Assembly (NCBI GenBank): GCA_001941135.1
Contig: MSHL01000002.1
Location: 1-44,075 of the forward strand
Origin: Ruminococcus sp. Zagget11
GTDB taxonomy: Bacteria; Bacillota; Clostridia; Oscillospirales; Ruminococcaceae
Reading direction: 5' to 3'
Length of the DNA: 44,075 nucleotides
Shown here: one piece after another, positions 34,999 through 43,050 of the stretch
How positions within the stretch are numbered: the stretch's first letter is position 1
Layout: every line of letters starts with the position of its first letter
Program-made: the position numbers and the translations under genes
The notes under the pieces: generated by a model
Told to the model about the DNA's origin: nothing
The model's database searches: none
Seen by the model: only the letters and a program-made list of their open reading frames with translations

Positions 34999-36320
34999 GT
35001 GTCTTTAAAGCCTCCTCCTTGAGATGAATTGACTACAAACGAGCTGGGATCACGGGAAAAACGAGTAAGTCCCGATGCCCATACCTTTGTTGTTTCTCCT
35101 GCTAAAACAAATGCACGCAGATCTGCCTTACGCATAACGGTTTCTCCGTTTTCCATAATAGGCAAATCACGAAAGTTAATAACCTCCTGTGCGATAAAGC
35201 GCCTCGGCTCTGCAATTATCATCTGACGCAGTGCCTCCAGTCTTTCCGAGGAAAGGCTGTTTCCGAATACAACGCCGTATCCGCCCGCTTCCGCAACATC
35301 CTTGATAACAAGGGTTTCAAGATTATCCATAACAAACTTGAAATCCTCCTCATAGAAGGGGAGATATGTGGGCGCATTTTTCAGTATAGCGTCCTCACCC
35401 AGATAATACTTTATCATCTTAGGGACAAAGTAGTAAATGCCCTTATCATCGGCAACACCGTTTCCGGGTGCATTAATGATAGCCGTGTTTCCTGCTCTGA
35501 ACGCTTCCATTATATTGGGAACACCGATAAGGGATTCGGGTCTGAAGCACAGCGGATCAAGGTAATCATCGGAAATTCGGCGATATAGCGCACCGACCCT
35601 TTCCTTTCCGCCGGAGTATGTACGACAGTAGAGTATATTGTTTTCCACAAACAGGTCGTTATTTTCCACAAGCATTGCGCCTGTAAGCTCCGCTAAGTAT
35701 GAATGTTCAAAATAAGCGGCATTGTATCGTCCGGGTGTAAGGATAGCGTTGATTCCGCCGCAGTTTACGTAATCCATAGTGCTTTTCAGCAGCTGGGCAT
35801 AATCTCTGTTATCTGCGACATAGTTTTCGCTGAAAGCCTTTGGTGCGGAAATTCTTGTAAGCTCTCTTGCAATAAGGGGATAGGACGCACCGGAGGGAAT
35901 ACGCAGATTATCCTCAAGAATATACCATTCTCCGCTGTCCGCTTGAACCAAATCTATTCCCAAAATATGGCTGTATATTTTGTTCTTTGGAGTAATGCCC
36001 TCGCACTGGGGGAGATACCCACTTGAAATATATGCGAAATCCTCGGGAATAACACCGTCCTTTATGATTTTCTTGTCATGGTAAATGTCATAAAGGTACA
36101 TATTCAAGGCATTTACTCTCTGACAAAGTCCCTTTTCGATTTGTGAGAAGTCTTCATGGGTAATAACCCTCGGAATAGGGTCAAAGGGAAAAAATTGTTC
36201 CTTAAACACGCCATTTTTATAGATGCCGAATTTTACCCCATATCTGCGTAAAAGCTCGTTTATCTCCACGGAGCTTTCGGTAAGAGCGGTCGGTATAAAC
36301 GACTGTACATTGTTTTCCAT
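34980..36320 (-). CDS. Circularly permuted ATP-grasp protein (DUF404/DUF407)
   Basis: About 446 aa from the ATG at 36320 (GGAG 9 nt upstream). Seen are GVKFGIYKNGVFKEQFFPFD near the N-terminus, YLYDIYHDKKIIKDG, the Asp/Glu-rich metal and ATP region ILGIDLVQADSGEWYILEDN, the EDNLRIPSG segment, and the late VIKDVAEAGGYGVVFG and SSQGGGFKDT ending. The family is predicted to form amide bonds (peptide ligase) together with alpha-E and transglutaminase partners, both encoded immediately downstream. The product is unknown. It overlaps the alpha-E gene by about 19 bp. Confidence 0.9.
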   Translation of the reverse strand: MENNVQSFIPTALTESSVEINELLRRYGVKFGIYKNGVFKEQFFPFDPIPRVITHEDFSQIEKGLCQRVNALNMYLYDIYHDKKIIKDGVIPEDFAYISSGYLPQCEGITPKNKIYSHILGIDLVQADSGEWYILEDNLRIPSGASYPLIARELTRISAPKAFSENYVADNRDYAQLLKSTMDYVNCGGINAILTPGRYNAAYFEHSYLAELTGAMLVENNDLFVENNILYCRTYSGGKERVGALYRRISDDYLDPLCFRPESLIGVPNIMEAFRAGNTAIINAPGNGVADDKGIYYFVPKMIKYYLGEDAILKNAPTYLPFYEEDFKFVMDNLETLVIKDVAEAGGYGVVFGNSLSSERLEALRQMIIAEPRRFIAQEVINFRDLPIMENGETVMRKADLRAFVLAGETTKVWASGLTRFSRDPSSFVVNSSQGGGFKDTRVLSQ

Positions 36321-36371
36321 AATCCACACTCCTTATTTTAGAAAGACATTTCAGAAGCAAAGGGAAAATAT

Positions 36372-36464
36372 TTACGCAGCATACAGTGTCGAAAAAAAAG
36401 CAACGATCGCCCATATGATAAGCGTCATTGCCCAAATTGTATATTCTCTTTTCTTGATCAACAT
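36372..36464 (-). CDS. Possible 30-aa single-membrane-segment peptide
   Basis: A short frame from ATG 36464 to TAA 36372 encodes MLIKKREYTIW, then a hydrophobic stretch AMTLIIWAIVAFFSTLYAA: a charged N-terminus followed by one transmembrane helix. It lies 51 bp before the ATP-grasp start and directly after a perfect promoter, so it would be the first cistron. The start codon is only a few bases after the expected transcription start, implying a leaderless message. It may be real or chance; the tidy topology and position favour real. Confidence 0.4.
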   Translation of the reverse strand: MLIKKREYTIWAMTLIIWAIVAFFSTLYAA

Positions 36465-36473
36465 CTTATAATA

Positions 36474-36502
36474 ATTATATATCCATTTAATTCACTTGTC
36501 AA
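36474..36502 (-). promoter_or_regulatory. Promoter of the ATP-grasp/alpha-E/transglutaminase operon
   Basis: Minus-strand TTGACA (36497-36502), 17-bp spacer, TATAAT (36474-36479), both perfect. Expected start near 36467. Confidence 0.82.
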
Positions 36503-36671
36503 TGGTTTTTAATTTTTTTACATATACACATAAATTTGTTTGCAATTTAAAACTCGAATTATTGCAAATTTAAGGTTTTTCAACGAAAAATGCGGATCTA
36601 GATATTTTTATATGCATTTAAATTGAATTAATCCGTCATAATTTGTGAAAATGTCAGTTTTATGTAAAAAT
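36503..36671. other. AT-rich spacer without recognised features
   Basis: About 170 bp of strongly AT-rich sequence between the operon promoter and the oxidoreductase terminator. No gene, RNA or clear repeat was seen. Confidence 0.6.
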
Positions 36672-36702
36672 ATCGCCCGCGTTATTTACTGCCGCGGGCG
36701 AT
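36672..36702 (-). terminator. Terminator of the 2-oxoacid oxidoreductase operon
   Basis: Perfect stem ATCGCCCGCG (36672-36681)/CGCGGGCGAT (36693-36702), followed on the minus strand by ATTTTTACAT. Confidence 0.9.
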
Positions 36703-36718
36703 GTAATATATATACCGA

Positions 36719-37249
36719 TTAATAATCATATCCCAGCTGGATTGCTTTCATGTTGTTCTCGATAAGCTGAGCCTTTTTCGGAGGAATAATCTTCCTTAAA
36801 GCACCCTCTATGTCCTCCATAGAGATAAAACCCGTTTCCTTTATAAGCTTACCAAGGAGAATAATATTTGCTCCGCCTGTCAAACCGGATTCCTTAGCCA
36901 TATCCGTTGCGGGAACGGAATACACGGTTATATCGGTTCTATCTGTCTGAACATCGATAAGGGAGCTGTCGGCAAGAACGGTTCCGCCGCTTACAACATC
37001 GGATATAAACTTTGCAAATGAAGGCTGATTCATAGCGATAAGCACGCTGGGGTTCTGCACTACCGGCGAGCCTATTTTGTCATCGGAAAGAATTACGGAG
37101 CAATTACATGTGCCGCCTCTCATTTCCGGACCATAGCTTGGGAGCCATGAAACCTCTCTGCCGGAATACATACCGCAGTACGCCAAAACCTTTCCGGCAA
37201 ACAGTATGCCCTGACCGCCGAAGCCTGCAAGCTGAATTTCACTGGTCAT
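36719..37249 (-). CDS. 2-oxoacid:ferredoxin oxidoreductase, gamma subunit
   Basis: About 176 aa from the ATG at 37249 (GGGGG 10 nt upstream). It opens TSEIQLAGFGGQGILFAGKVLA, the glycine-rich motif of gamma subunits, then YGPEMRGGTCNCSVILSD and TGGANIILLGKL. With the alpha and beta subunits it oxidatively decarboxylates a 2-oxoacid (branched-chain or 2-oxoglutarate type) to the acyl-CoA, reducing ferredoxin. It is the last gene of the operon and overlaps the end of the beta gene region. Confidence 0.92.
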   Translation of the reverse strand: MTSEIQLAGFGGQGILFAGKVLAYCGMYSGREVSWLPSYGPEMRGGTCNCSVILSDDKIGSPVVQNPSVLIAMNQPSFAKFISDVVSGGTVLADSSLIDVQTDRTDITVYSVPATDMAKESGLTGGANIILLGKLIKETGFISMEDIEGALRKIIPPKKAQLIENNMKAIQLGYDY

Positions 37250-37251
37250 AA

Positions 37252-38004
37252 TCAAGCATCCCCCTTTTCTTGTGTGGTAATATCCTTATATACACCGAGA
37301 GGATAATAGGGGATCATTTCGGTGCGAACTCTTTCAAGAGCCTGATCTGGGGTCATTCCCCAGTTTGTAGGGCAGGTAGAGAGAACCTCAATAATGGAAA
37401 AGCCCTGCTTATTTTTCTGTATCTCGAAGCCCTTGCGAATAGCTTTTTTAGCCGCTCTTACTCTTGCAGGAGTATCAACGGAAACTCTTTCGGCATAGGC
37501 TGTTCCCATAAGTGTGGAGAGCATTTCGCAAACTCTCACCGGGTAACCGGCAACGAGGGGATCTCTTCCGTATGGCGTGGTCTGAGTTACCTGACCCGGC
37601 AGGGTAGTGGGAGCCATTTGACCGCCTGTCATGCCGTAAATGGTGTTATTTATAAAGATTATGGTAATATTTTCACCTCTTGTGGCAGAGTGAACGGTTT
37701 CACAGGTACCTATCGCCGCCAGGTCACCATCGCCCTGGTAGGTGAAAACGAATTTATCGGGATGAGAACGCTTAACGCCTGTAGCAACAGCAGGTGCACG
37801 TCCGTGAGCTGCCTCAATCATATCACAGGCAAAGTAATCGTAGGATACAACCGAGCATCCAACGGGGCATATACCTACGGTTTCACCCTCAATACCCATT
37901 TCATCAATAACCTCGGCAACCAGTCTATGTACAATTCCGTGCGTACATCCGGGACAGAAGGATGTCTTTGCCTCGGTGAGAGCGTGGGGTTTAGTCAATA
38001 TCAT
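37252..38004 (-). CDS. 2-oxoacid:ferredoxin oxidoreductase, beta (TPP-binding) subunit
   Basis: About 250 aa from the ATG at 38004 (GGAGG 10 nt upstream). The iron-sulfur/TPP entry motif FCPGCTHGIVHRL, the TPP motif YQGDGDLAAIGTCETVHSA and its end NNTIYGMTGGQMAP are clear. It binds thiamine diphosphate and Mg2+ at the interface with the alpha subunit. It has only part of the cysteine set of full Por beta subunits; the separate small ferredoxin gene (39123) probably supplies further clusters. Confidence 0.93.
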   Translation of the reverse strand: MILTKPHALTEAKTSFCPGCTHGIVHRLVAEVIDEMGIEGETVGICPVGCSVVSYDYFACDMIEAAHGRAPAVATGVKRSHPDKFVFTYQGDGDLAAIGTCETVHSATRGENITIIFINNTIYGMTGGQMAPTTLPGQVTQTTPYGRDPLVAGYPVRVCEMLSTLMGTAYAERVSVDTPARVRAAKKAIRKGFEIQKNKQGFSIIEVLSTCPTNWGMTPDQALERVRTEMIPYYPLGVYKDITTQEKGDA

Positions 38005-38006
38005 TA

Positions 38007-39080
38007 TCAAAGCACCTCCTTGGCAAGAGCCTTTATCTGTTCAAAAATATCATTTGGTGTGGGAATTATGCCGCCCGTTCTTCCGTAGAACTTAACGGGT
38101 CTGGTACATTCGGTGGCAAGACGGACATCATCGACCATCTGTCCCATAGACAGCTCAACGTCAAGGAATGCCTTTGCGGTATTAGCAGCCTCACGGTACA
38201 CCTTGTTGGGAAAAGGCCACAGGGTAATAGGTCTGATAAGACCGGCCTTTATGCCCTCCGCTCTTGCGGCAATAACAGCATTTCGTGAAATTCTTGCACA
38301 TGCGCCATAGCCGGTAACGATTATATCAGCGTCCTCGGTCATAAAGGTTTCAGCTTCGGGAAGCTGCTCCTTTATCAATTCATAACGCTTGTAACGTGCA
38401 ATATTGGAATCCTCCAACTCCTGAGGCTTAAGGTAAAGGGAGTTTATAATGTTATGCTCCCTCTTATTATCATGACCAACGCAAGCCCAAGGCTTTTCAA
38501 TAGGAGTTGAGTATGAATCCTTAAAAGTAACAGGCTCCATCATCTGACCTAAAAGTCCGTCGGTAAGTATCATAGCCGGCATTCTCCACTTGTCTGCCTC
38601 ATCAAAGGCTTTTACGGCATAATCCGCCATTTCCTGTACGGAGCTTGGAGCGAAGACCAGCATGGAAAAATCGCCGTGTCCTCCTGCCTTTGTGGCAAGG
38701 TAGTAGTCTGATTGTGCAGGCTGTATTCCGCCAAGTCCTGGGCCGCCTCGCATAACGTTTACTATAAGGCAGGGGAGATCCGAACCGGCAAGGTATGATA
38801 TACCCTCCGATTTAAGGGATACTCCGGGAGAGGAGGAGGAGGTCATTGCTCTTACGCCCGAAGCAGCGGCACCGTATACCATATTGATAGCGGCTATTTC
38901 GCTTTCGGCTTGTAGAAACACTCTGCCCTCCTTGGGCATATGCTTTGACATATAAGCGGCAATTTCCGACTGGGGTGTTATAGGATAACCGAAATAACAC
39001 TGACATCCGCATCTTATAGCCGCCTCAGCAAGGGCTTCATTGCCCTTCATAAGCACTCTTTCGGTTTTATTGTTTGCCAA
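38007..39080 (-). CDS. vorB: 2-oxoacid:ferredoxin oxidoreductase, alpha subunit (VorB/KorA-like)
   Basis: A 357-aa alpha subunit. It has MKGNEALAEAAIRCGCQCYF, GYPITPQSEIAAYM, MTSSSSPGVSLKSEGISYLA and MRGGPGLGGIQPAQSDYYLA, then the C-terminal transketolase-like domain (LIRPITLWPFP). The start is TTG at 39080 with GGATG upstream; ATG at 39050 would begin at the conserved core. Sequence is closest to the type named VorB (branched-chain 2-oxoacids), but KorA (2-oxoglutarate) cannot be excluded. Confidence 0.9.
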   Translation of the reverse strand: MANNKTERVLMKGNEALAEAAIRCGCQCYFGYPITPQSEIAAYMSKHMPKEGRVFLQAESEIAAINMVYGAAASGVRAMTSSSSPGVSLKSEGISYLAGSDLPCLIVNVMRGGPGLGGIQPAQSDYYLATKAGGHGDFSMLVFAPSSVQEMADYAVKAFDEADKWRMPAMILTDGLLGQMMEPVTFKDSYSTPIEKPWACVGHDNKREHNIINSLYLKPQELEDSNIARYKRYELIKEQLPEAETFMTEDADIIVTGYGACARISRNAVIAARAEGIKAGLIRPITLWPFPNKVYREAANTAKAFLDVELSMGQMVDDVRLATECTRPVKFYGRTGGIIPTPNDIFEQIKALAKEVL

Positions 39081-39122
39081 AGGGGTTCACATCCTTATTA
39101 AATTTAGTAGTTACATTTGCCA

Positions 39123-39329
39123 TTATTTCTCAACGGTAATGGCATAATCGGGGCACATAGCATAGCATTGCGCACAACCGATGCAGTTTTCAGGGCCGAT
39201 ACATACAGCGGGGTAATATCCCTTTTCGGTATGGGTTTTGCTGTCAATTCCCAGAATCTTCTTCGGACAGACAGAAACGCACAGACCGCAGCCCTTGCAT
39301 CTGCTTATATCCACAGTTACTTTAGCCAT
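39123..39329 (-). CDS. 4Fe-4S ferredoxin-type delta subunit
   Basis: A 68-aa protein with two cluster motifs, CKGCGLCVSVCPKK and CIGCAQCYAMCPDY. It is the electron-carrying subunit for the oxidoreductase encoded next and passes electrons to external ferredoxin. Length and position (before alpha, beta, gamma) match KorD/VorD. Confidence 0.92.
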   Translation of the reverse strand: MAKVTVDISRCKGCGLCVSVCPKKILGIDSKTHTEKGYYPAVCIGPENCIGCAQCYAMCPDYAITVEK

Positions 39330-39345
39330 TATAATCTCCCTTCTC

Positions 39346-40017
39346 TCAGGAATTTTCGGGTTCCCATAGATTTTTGATATATCGCCTTATCGGAAAAAGG
39401 TTAGTCGCTGTAATCAGTGAAGGGTCAATCCCCATAGGATATACAGTATAAACTATGGGCAGACCTGTAACCTGCGACAGCTCCTGCGCTTTCGGTATGG
39501 CGGAATTTATAACATCAGCTGTTGTTTCAATGCTGAGGTTTGAGTTATTAATAATGCCGCTGACTTTAATTCCGCAGGCATTTTCGATTTCATGCAGAGA
39601 GTCAGCTGCCTCGGCGGGATTTTTCGTAAGGCACCTGTAAAAATTTACTACATAAAGCAGCTCCGCATCACTGCCCATGGAATTTATAAGGGTACTGTAA
39701 CGACCGAGGGGATATGCCCCCGCATCGTCACCGCCCATATCTATTATTATGCTGCGTCCTTGCGCGGCAAGTCCCTCAATATTGTATTGCAGCACGGGAA
39801 CATCAAGGTTTGTTCCTGCAAAAAGCGGGGAAGCAAGCTGAATATCGGCATTGGAAAACAGCTCGCCCAAATCAGCCGTGCGAAAATAGGGATTTACCGT
39901 GTCCATATCGGCAACAGTTACCTTTATGCCCTTTCTTGCATTTTCAATGGCATAGTTGGCGGCAAAGGTGCTTTTACCGCTGCCGTAATAACCTGTAATC
40001 GCTGTTATTTTTTTCAT
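39346..40017 (-). CDS. P-loop NTPase (ParA/CobQ-like)
   Basis: A 223-aa ATPase with Walker A GYYGSGKSTFAANYA at residue 8, an Asp-rich switch (VADMDTVNPYFRTADLG) and Walker B-like IIIDMGGDDAGAYPLGRY. It resembles deviant-Walker MinD/ParA-type ATPases in layout but uses a plain GxGKST loop. It sits 16 bp upstream of the oxidoreductase ferredoxin gene, suggesting a linked function, perhaps cofactor or cluster loading. This is inference; no substrate is known. Confidence 0.82.
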   Translation of the reverse strand: MKKITAITGYYGSGKSTFAANYAIENARKGIKVTVADMDTVNPYFRTADLGELFSNADIQLASPLFAGTNLDVPVLQYNIEGLAAQGRSIIIDMGGDDAGAYPLGRYSTLINSMGSDAELLYVVNFYRCLTKNPAEAADSLHEIENACGIKVSGIINNSNLSIETTADVINSAIPKAQELSQVTGLPIVYTVYPMGIDPSLITATNLFPIRRYIKNLWEPENS

Positions 40018-40026
40018 ACTTATGAA

Positions 40027-41685
40027 TTACTCCACAGAAATAATATAGTAGTAAACAGGCTGACCACCGTTAATAAAGCTTACGTCAATTCCGGAAAACT
40101 TTGATTCAAATTGCTCTTTAAGCTGTTCGGCTGTTTCCTCGGTAACATCCGAACCGTAAATAACGGTGACAAATGACGCATCCTTAACCTTTTTAATAAG
40201 CTGCTTTGTAAGCTTATAGGCAGCCTTTGCCGGATCTCTTTCTGAAAAAGCAAGTCTGCCGTTTTCAAGAGCAAGAATATCTCCCTCTTTTATATCGTGA
40301 CCGCTGAAGCTGCTGTCACGGGCAGCAAAGGTAACCTGCCCCGATTGAACATTTTCGGCAGCAGCTGTCATATTTATGCGGTTGCTGTCCAAATCTCCGT
40401 CAGGGTCATAGGCAAGCATTGCCGACATTCCCTGGGGAATGGAGTTTGTATGCAGAACACAGATGTTCCTCTGTGACATCTTCATAGCCTGTTCGGCTGC
40501 CATAACGATATTCTTATTATTTGGAAGCACAAAAACAGTTTCCGCAGGCACGGAATAAACCGCCTTTAATATATCATCCGATGAGGGATTCATGGCTTGT
40601 CCGCCCTTAACGACACAGTCTGCGCCCAAATCCTTGAAAAGCGCTTCAATTCCGAATCCTGCAGCAACAGCAACAAATCCCAAAGGCTTTTCGGCAGGCA
40701 CAGGCTTTAGCTCTGCCTTTTCCTTTTCGGCGGCAAGTCTTGCAGCCTCGGCTTTCTTTTCCCTTTGCAGCCTCATATTATCTATTTTAAGGTTGCACAA
40801 AGCACCAAAGGTAAGTCCCTTTTCAATGGCATTACCCGGGTGATCCGTGTGAACATGAACCTTTATGATATCGTCATCGTCAACAACCACAACGCAGTCG
40901 CCGATGGTTTCAAGGTATGCCCTCAAATCCATGGGATTTTTATCAGCTTCGGTGACATTTATGATAAACTCCGTGCAATAGCCAAAGGTAATTTCGGCAG
41001 TATCATCATCCTCAACGGAAAATGCAAGTCTGTCATCGGCAGCATCCGCCGCTGAAATCTGAACCACAGTCCTTGCCTGACCTCTGAACGCTTTAAGCAT
41101 TTCTTCAAAGATAATGCACAGACCCTTTCCGCCCGCATCAACAACGCCTGCCTTTTTCAGTATAGGCAGCTGATCGGGGGTTTTTTCAAGTGCATCCTCG
41201 GCAGCGTTTACAATATCCGCCCAAAGGGCAATGGGGTCGTTTACCAGATGAGTACCCTTGCGTGCAGTTTCGGCTGATATTCTCGCAACTGTAAGGATAG
41301 TACCCTCTGTGGGGTTCATGACGGCTTTATATGCGCCCTCTACGCCAAGCTCCAAAGCTGTGGCTATATCCTCGCAGTCAACCTCGTCCTTTCCCTCAAA
41401 GCCCTTTGAAAAGCCTCGAAACAGCAGCGAGGTAATAACTCCGGAATTTCCTCTTGCCCCTCTGAGCATGGCAAATGCCGCCTTTTGAGCTACAAGGGAG
41501 ATAGGTGTGTTATCTGGAAGCGCATTAAGCTCGCTTACGGCATTACCTACGGTAAGCGACATATTTGTTCCGGTATCTCCATCGGGGACAGGGTAGACAT
41601 TTAGCCTATCCACCTGTTTTTTCATATCGGTCAAGGTAAGTGCGGCAGAAACAAGAGCATCTTTGAACATTTTGCCGTTAATCAA
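40027..41685 (-). CDS. fakA: Fatty-acid kinase subunit A / DAK2-domain protein (YloV-like)
   Basis: A 552-aa protein. The N-terminal DAK2/DhaL-type ATP domain is seen in YPVPDGDTGTNMSLTVGNAV and RGARGNSGVITSLLFRGFSKGF; a middle domain (HVHTDHPGNAIEKGL) and the C-terminal FakB-contacting region (FVLPNNKNIVMAAEQA) follow. With a FakB (DegV) lipid-binding partner it phosphorylates fatty acids for membrane lipid synthesis. It uses TTG at 41685 with GAAGGA upstream; the N-terminus MINGKMFKDALVSAA matches relatives. No FakB or Asp23-like gene is next to it. Confidence 0.9.
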   Translation of the reverse strand: MINGKMFKDALVSAALTLTDMKKQVDRLNVYPVPDGDTGTNMSLTVGNAVSELNALPDNTPISLVAQKAAFAMLRGARGNSGVITSLLFRGFSKGFEGKDEVDCEDIATALELGVEGAYKAVMNPTEGTILTVARISAETARKGTHLVNDPIALWADIVNAAEDALEKTPDQLPILKKAGVVDAGGKGLCIIFEEMLKAFRGQARTVVQISAADAADDRLAFSVEDDDTAEITFGYCTEFIINVTEADKNPMDLRAYLETIGDCVVVVDDDDIIKVHVHTDHPGNAIEKGLTFGALCNLKIDNMRLQREKKAEAARLAAEKEKAELKPVPAEKPLGFVAVAAGFGIEALFKDLGADCVVKGGQAMNPSSDDILKAVYSVPAETVFVLPNNKNIVMAAEQAMKMSQRNICVLHTNSIPQGMSAMLAYDPDGDLDSNRINMTAAAENVQSGQVTFAARDSSFSGHDIKEGDILALENGRLAFSERDPAKAAYKLTKQLIKKVKDASFVTVIYGSDVTEETAEQLKEQFESKFSGIDVSFINGGQPVYYYIISVE

Positions 41686-41790
41686 GGGATCAGATCCTTC
41701 CGTGTTGGAATATCAATACATGACACGCTAAATTACATTATATCATGATTTTGTTACATTTATCGACATATATCATTAAAAATATAAGAA

Positions 41791-43044
41791 CTACTTATTA
41801 CATAAATATGGCTTGTAAAGATCAGCTAATTTAATATCCACAAGAGCATCGATCAGAGTTCCATCGGCAGTATATTCCTCGGAGTATACCTTTCCGTCAG
41901 TCCGCACTGTGTTAAGCAACGAGGATTTGTCATATGGTATCAGAAAACGCCCTCGGATTGCCGTTTCGGGAAGATTATTACAAATTGCCTTCAGCAATTC
42001 ATCAAACCCCGTACCGTTTTTGGCGGATATTTTAACAGTGCATCCATCTTCGGAAATATTCTCCGAGCCCTCAAGCAAATCGCATTTATTAAGCACATTT
42101 ATCCTGGGAATTCCATCGCAGCCCAGTTCTGATAAAAGTGTATTCATGACGTTGACCTTTTCTTCACATTCGGGACTGCTTACATCTATTACATTCAGCA
42201 GAATATCAGCGTTGGCAGCCTCCTCAAGAGTGCTTTTAAATGCCTCTATCAGCTTGTGGGGAAGTCGGCTGATAAGTCCGACCGTATCGGCAAGGAGCAA
42301 GCTTCTGCCATCCGGAAGCTCAATGGAACGGGTTGTTACGTCAAGGGTGGCAAACAGCTTATCCTCCGCAAGTACACCCGCCTGTGTCAGCGAATTAAGC
42401 AGGGTGGATTTTCCCGCATTGGTATATCCCACTATCGCCGCCGTCAGCACATCGTCCTTTTTACGCCTGCTGCGAATAAGCTCACGCCGTTGATCTATTT
42501 CCTTAAGAGATTCCTCCAAGGATTTAATTCTCTGGCGAATGTGACGTCTGTCGGTTTCAAGCTTTGATTCACCGGGACCTCTTGTACCGATTCCGCCGCC
42601 GAGCCTTGACAGCTCAACGCCTTTTCCCGCAAGGTGTGCAAGATGGTATTTCTGCTGTGCAAGCTCTACCTGAATTTTTCCCTCACGGGAAATGGCTCTC
42701 TGTGCGAATATATCAAGGATAAGGGTTGTTCGGTCTATAGTCCGTATATCGGTTGCAGCCTCAATATTCCGTATTTGGTTTGCGGTAAGCTCACAGTCAA
42801 ATATAAGCAGCTGTGCATCCAAATTAGCTGCCTCATCCCTTAATTCCTCAAGCCGTCCCGATCCGATATATGTTGCAGGATCGGGTGCAGGACGTTTTTG
42901 AATGACCTGTATGCATGATGTGACGCCTGCCGTTTTGGCAAGCTCTTCAAGCTCATCTATAGATATCTGTGCGTCAAACTCTCCCGTATCTGCCGAAACC
43001 AGCACAGCGATAAGTGTTTGATTTTCGGTATTACTCAAATCCAT
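41791..43044 (-). CDS. hflX: GTPase HflX
   Basis: A 417-aa GTPase. The HflX N-terminal domain includes YIGSGRLEELRDEA and the linker GGGIGTRGPGESKLETDRRHI. G1 is GYTNAGKSTLLNSL, G3 LADTVGLI and G4 NVLNKCDL. HflX binds the 50S subunit and rescues stalled ribosomes under stress. It lies 6 bp after the histidine kinase gene, and 105 bp separates it from fakA. Confidence 0.95.
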   Translation of the reverse strand: MDLSNTENQTLIAVLVSADTGEFDAQISIDELEELAKTAGVTSCIQVIQKRPAPDPATYIGSGRLEELRDEAANLDAQLLIFDCELTANQIRNIEAATDIRTIDRTTLILDIFAQRAISREGKIQVELAQQKYHLAHLAGKGVELSRLGGGIGTRGPGESKLETDRRHIRQRIKSLEESLKEIDQRRELIRSRRKKDDVLTAAIVGYTNAGKSTLLNSLTQAGVLAEDKLFATLDVTTRSIELPDGRSLLLADTVGLISRLPHKLIEAFKSTLEEAANADILLNVIDVSSPECEEKVNVMNTLLSELGCDGIPRINVLNKCDLLEGSENISEDGCTVKISAKNGTGFDELLKAICNNLPETAIRGRFLIPYDKSSLLNTVRTDGKVYSEEYTADGTLIDALVDIKLADLYKPYLCNK

Positions 43045-43050
43045 ATCAGT

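Noticed and set aside
37270..38088. 272-codon plus-strand open frame
   Set aside because: Antisense to the clear TPP-binding beta subunit of the 2-oxoacid oxidoreductase; composition typical of a shadow frame.
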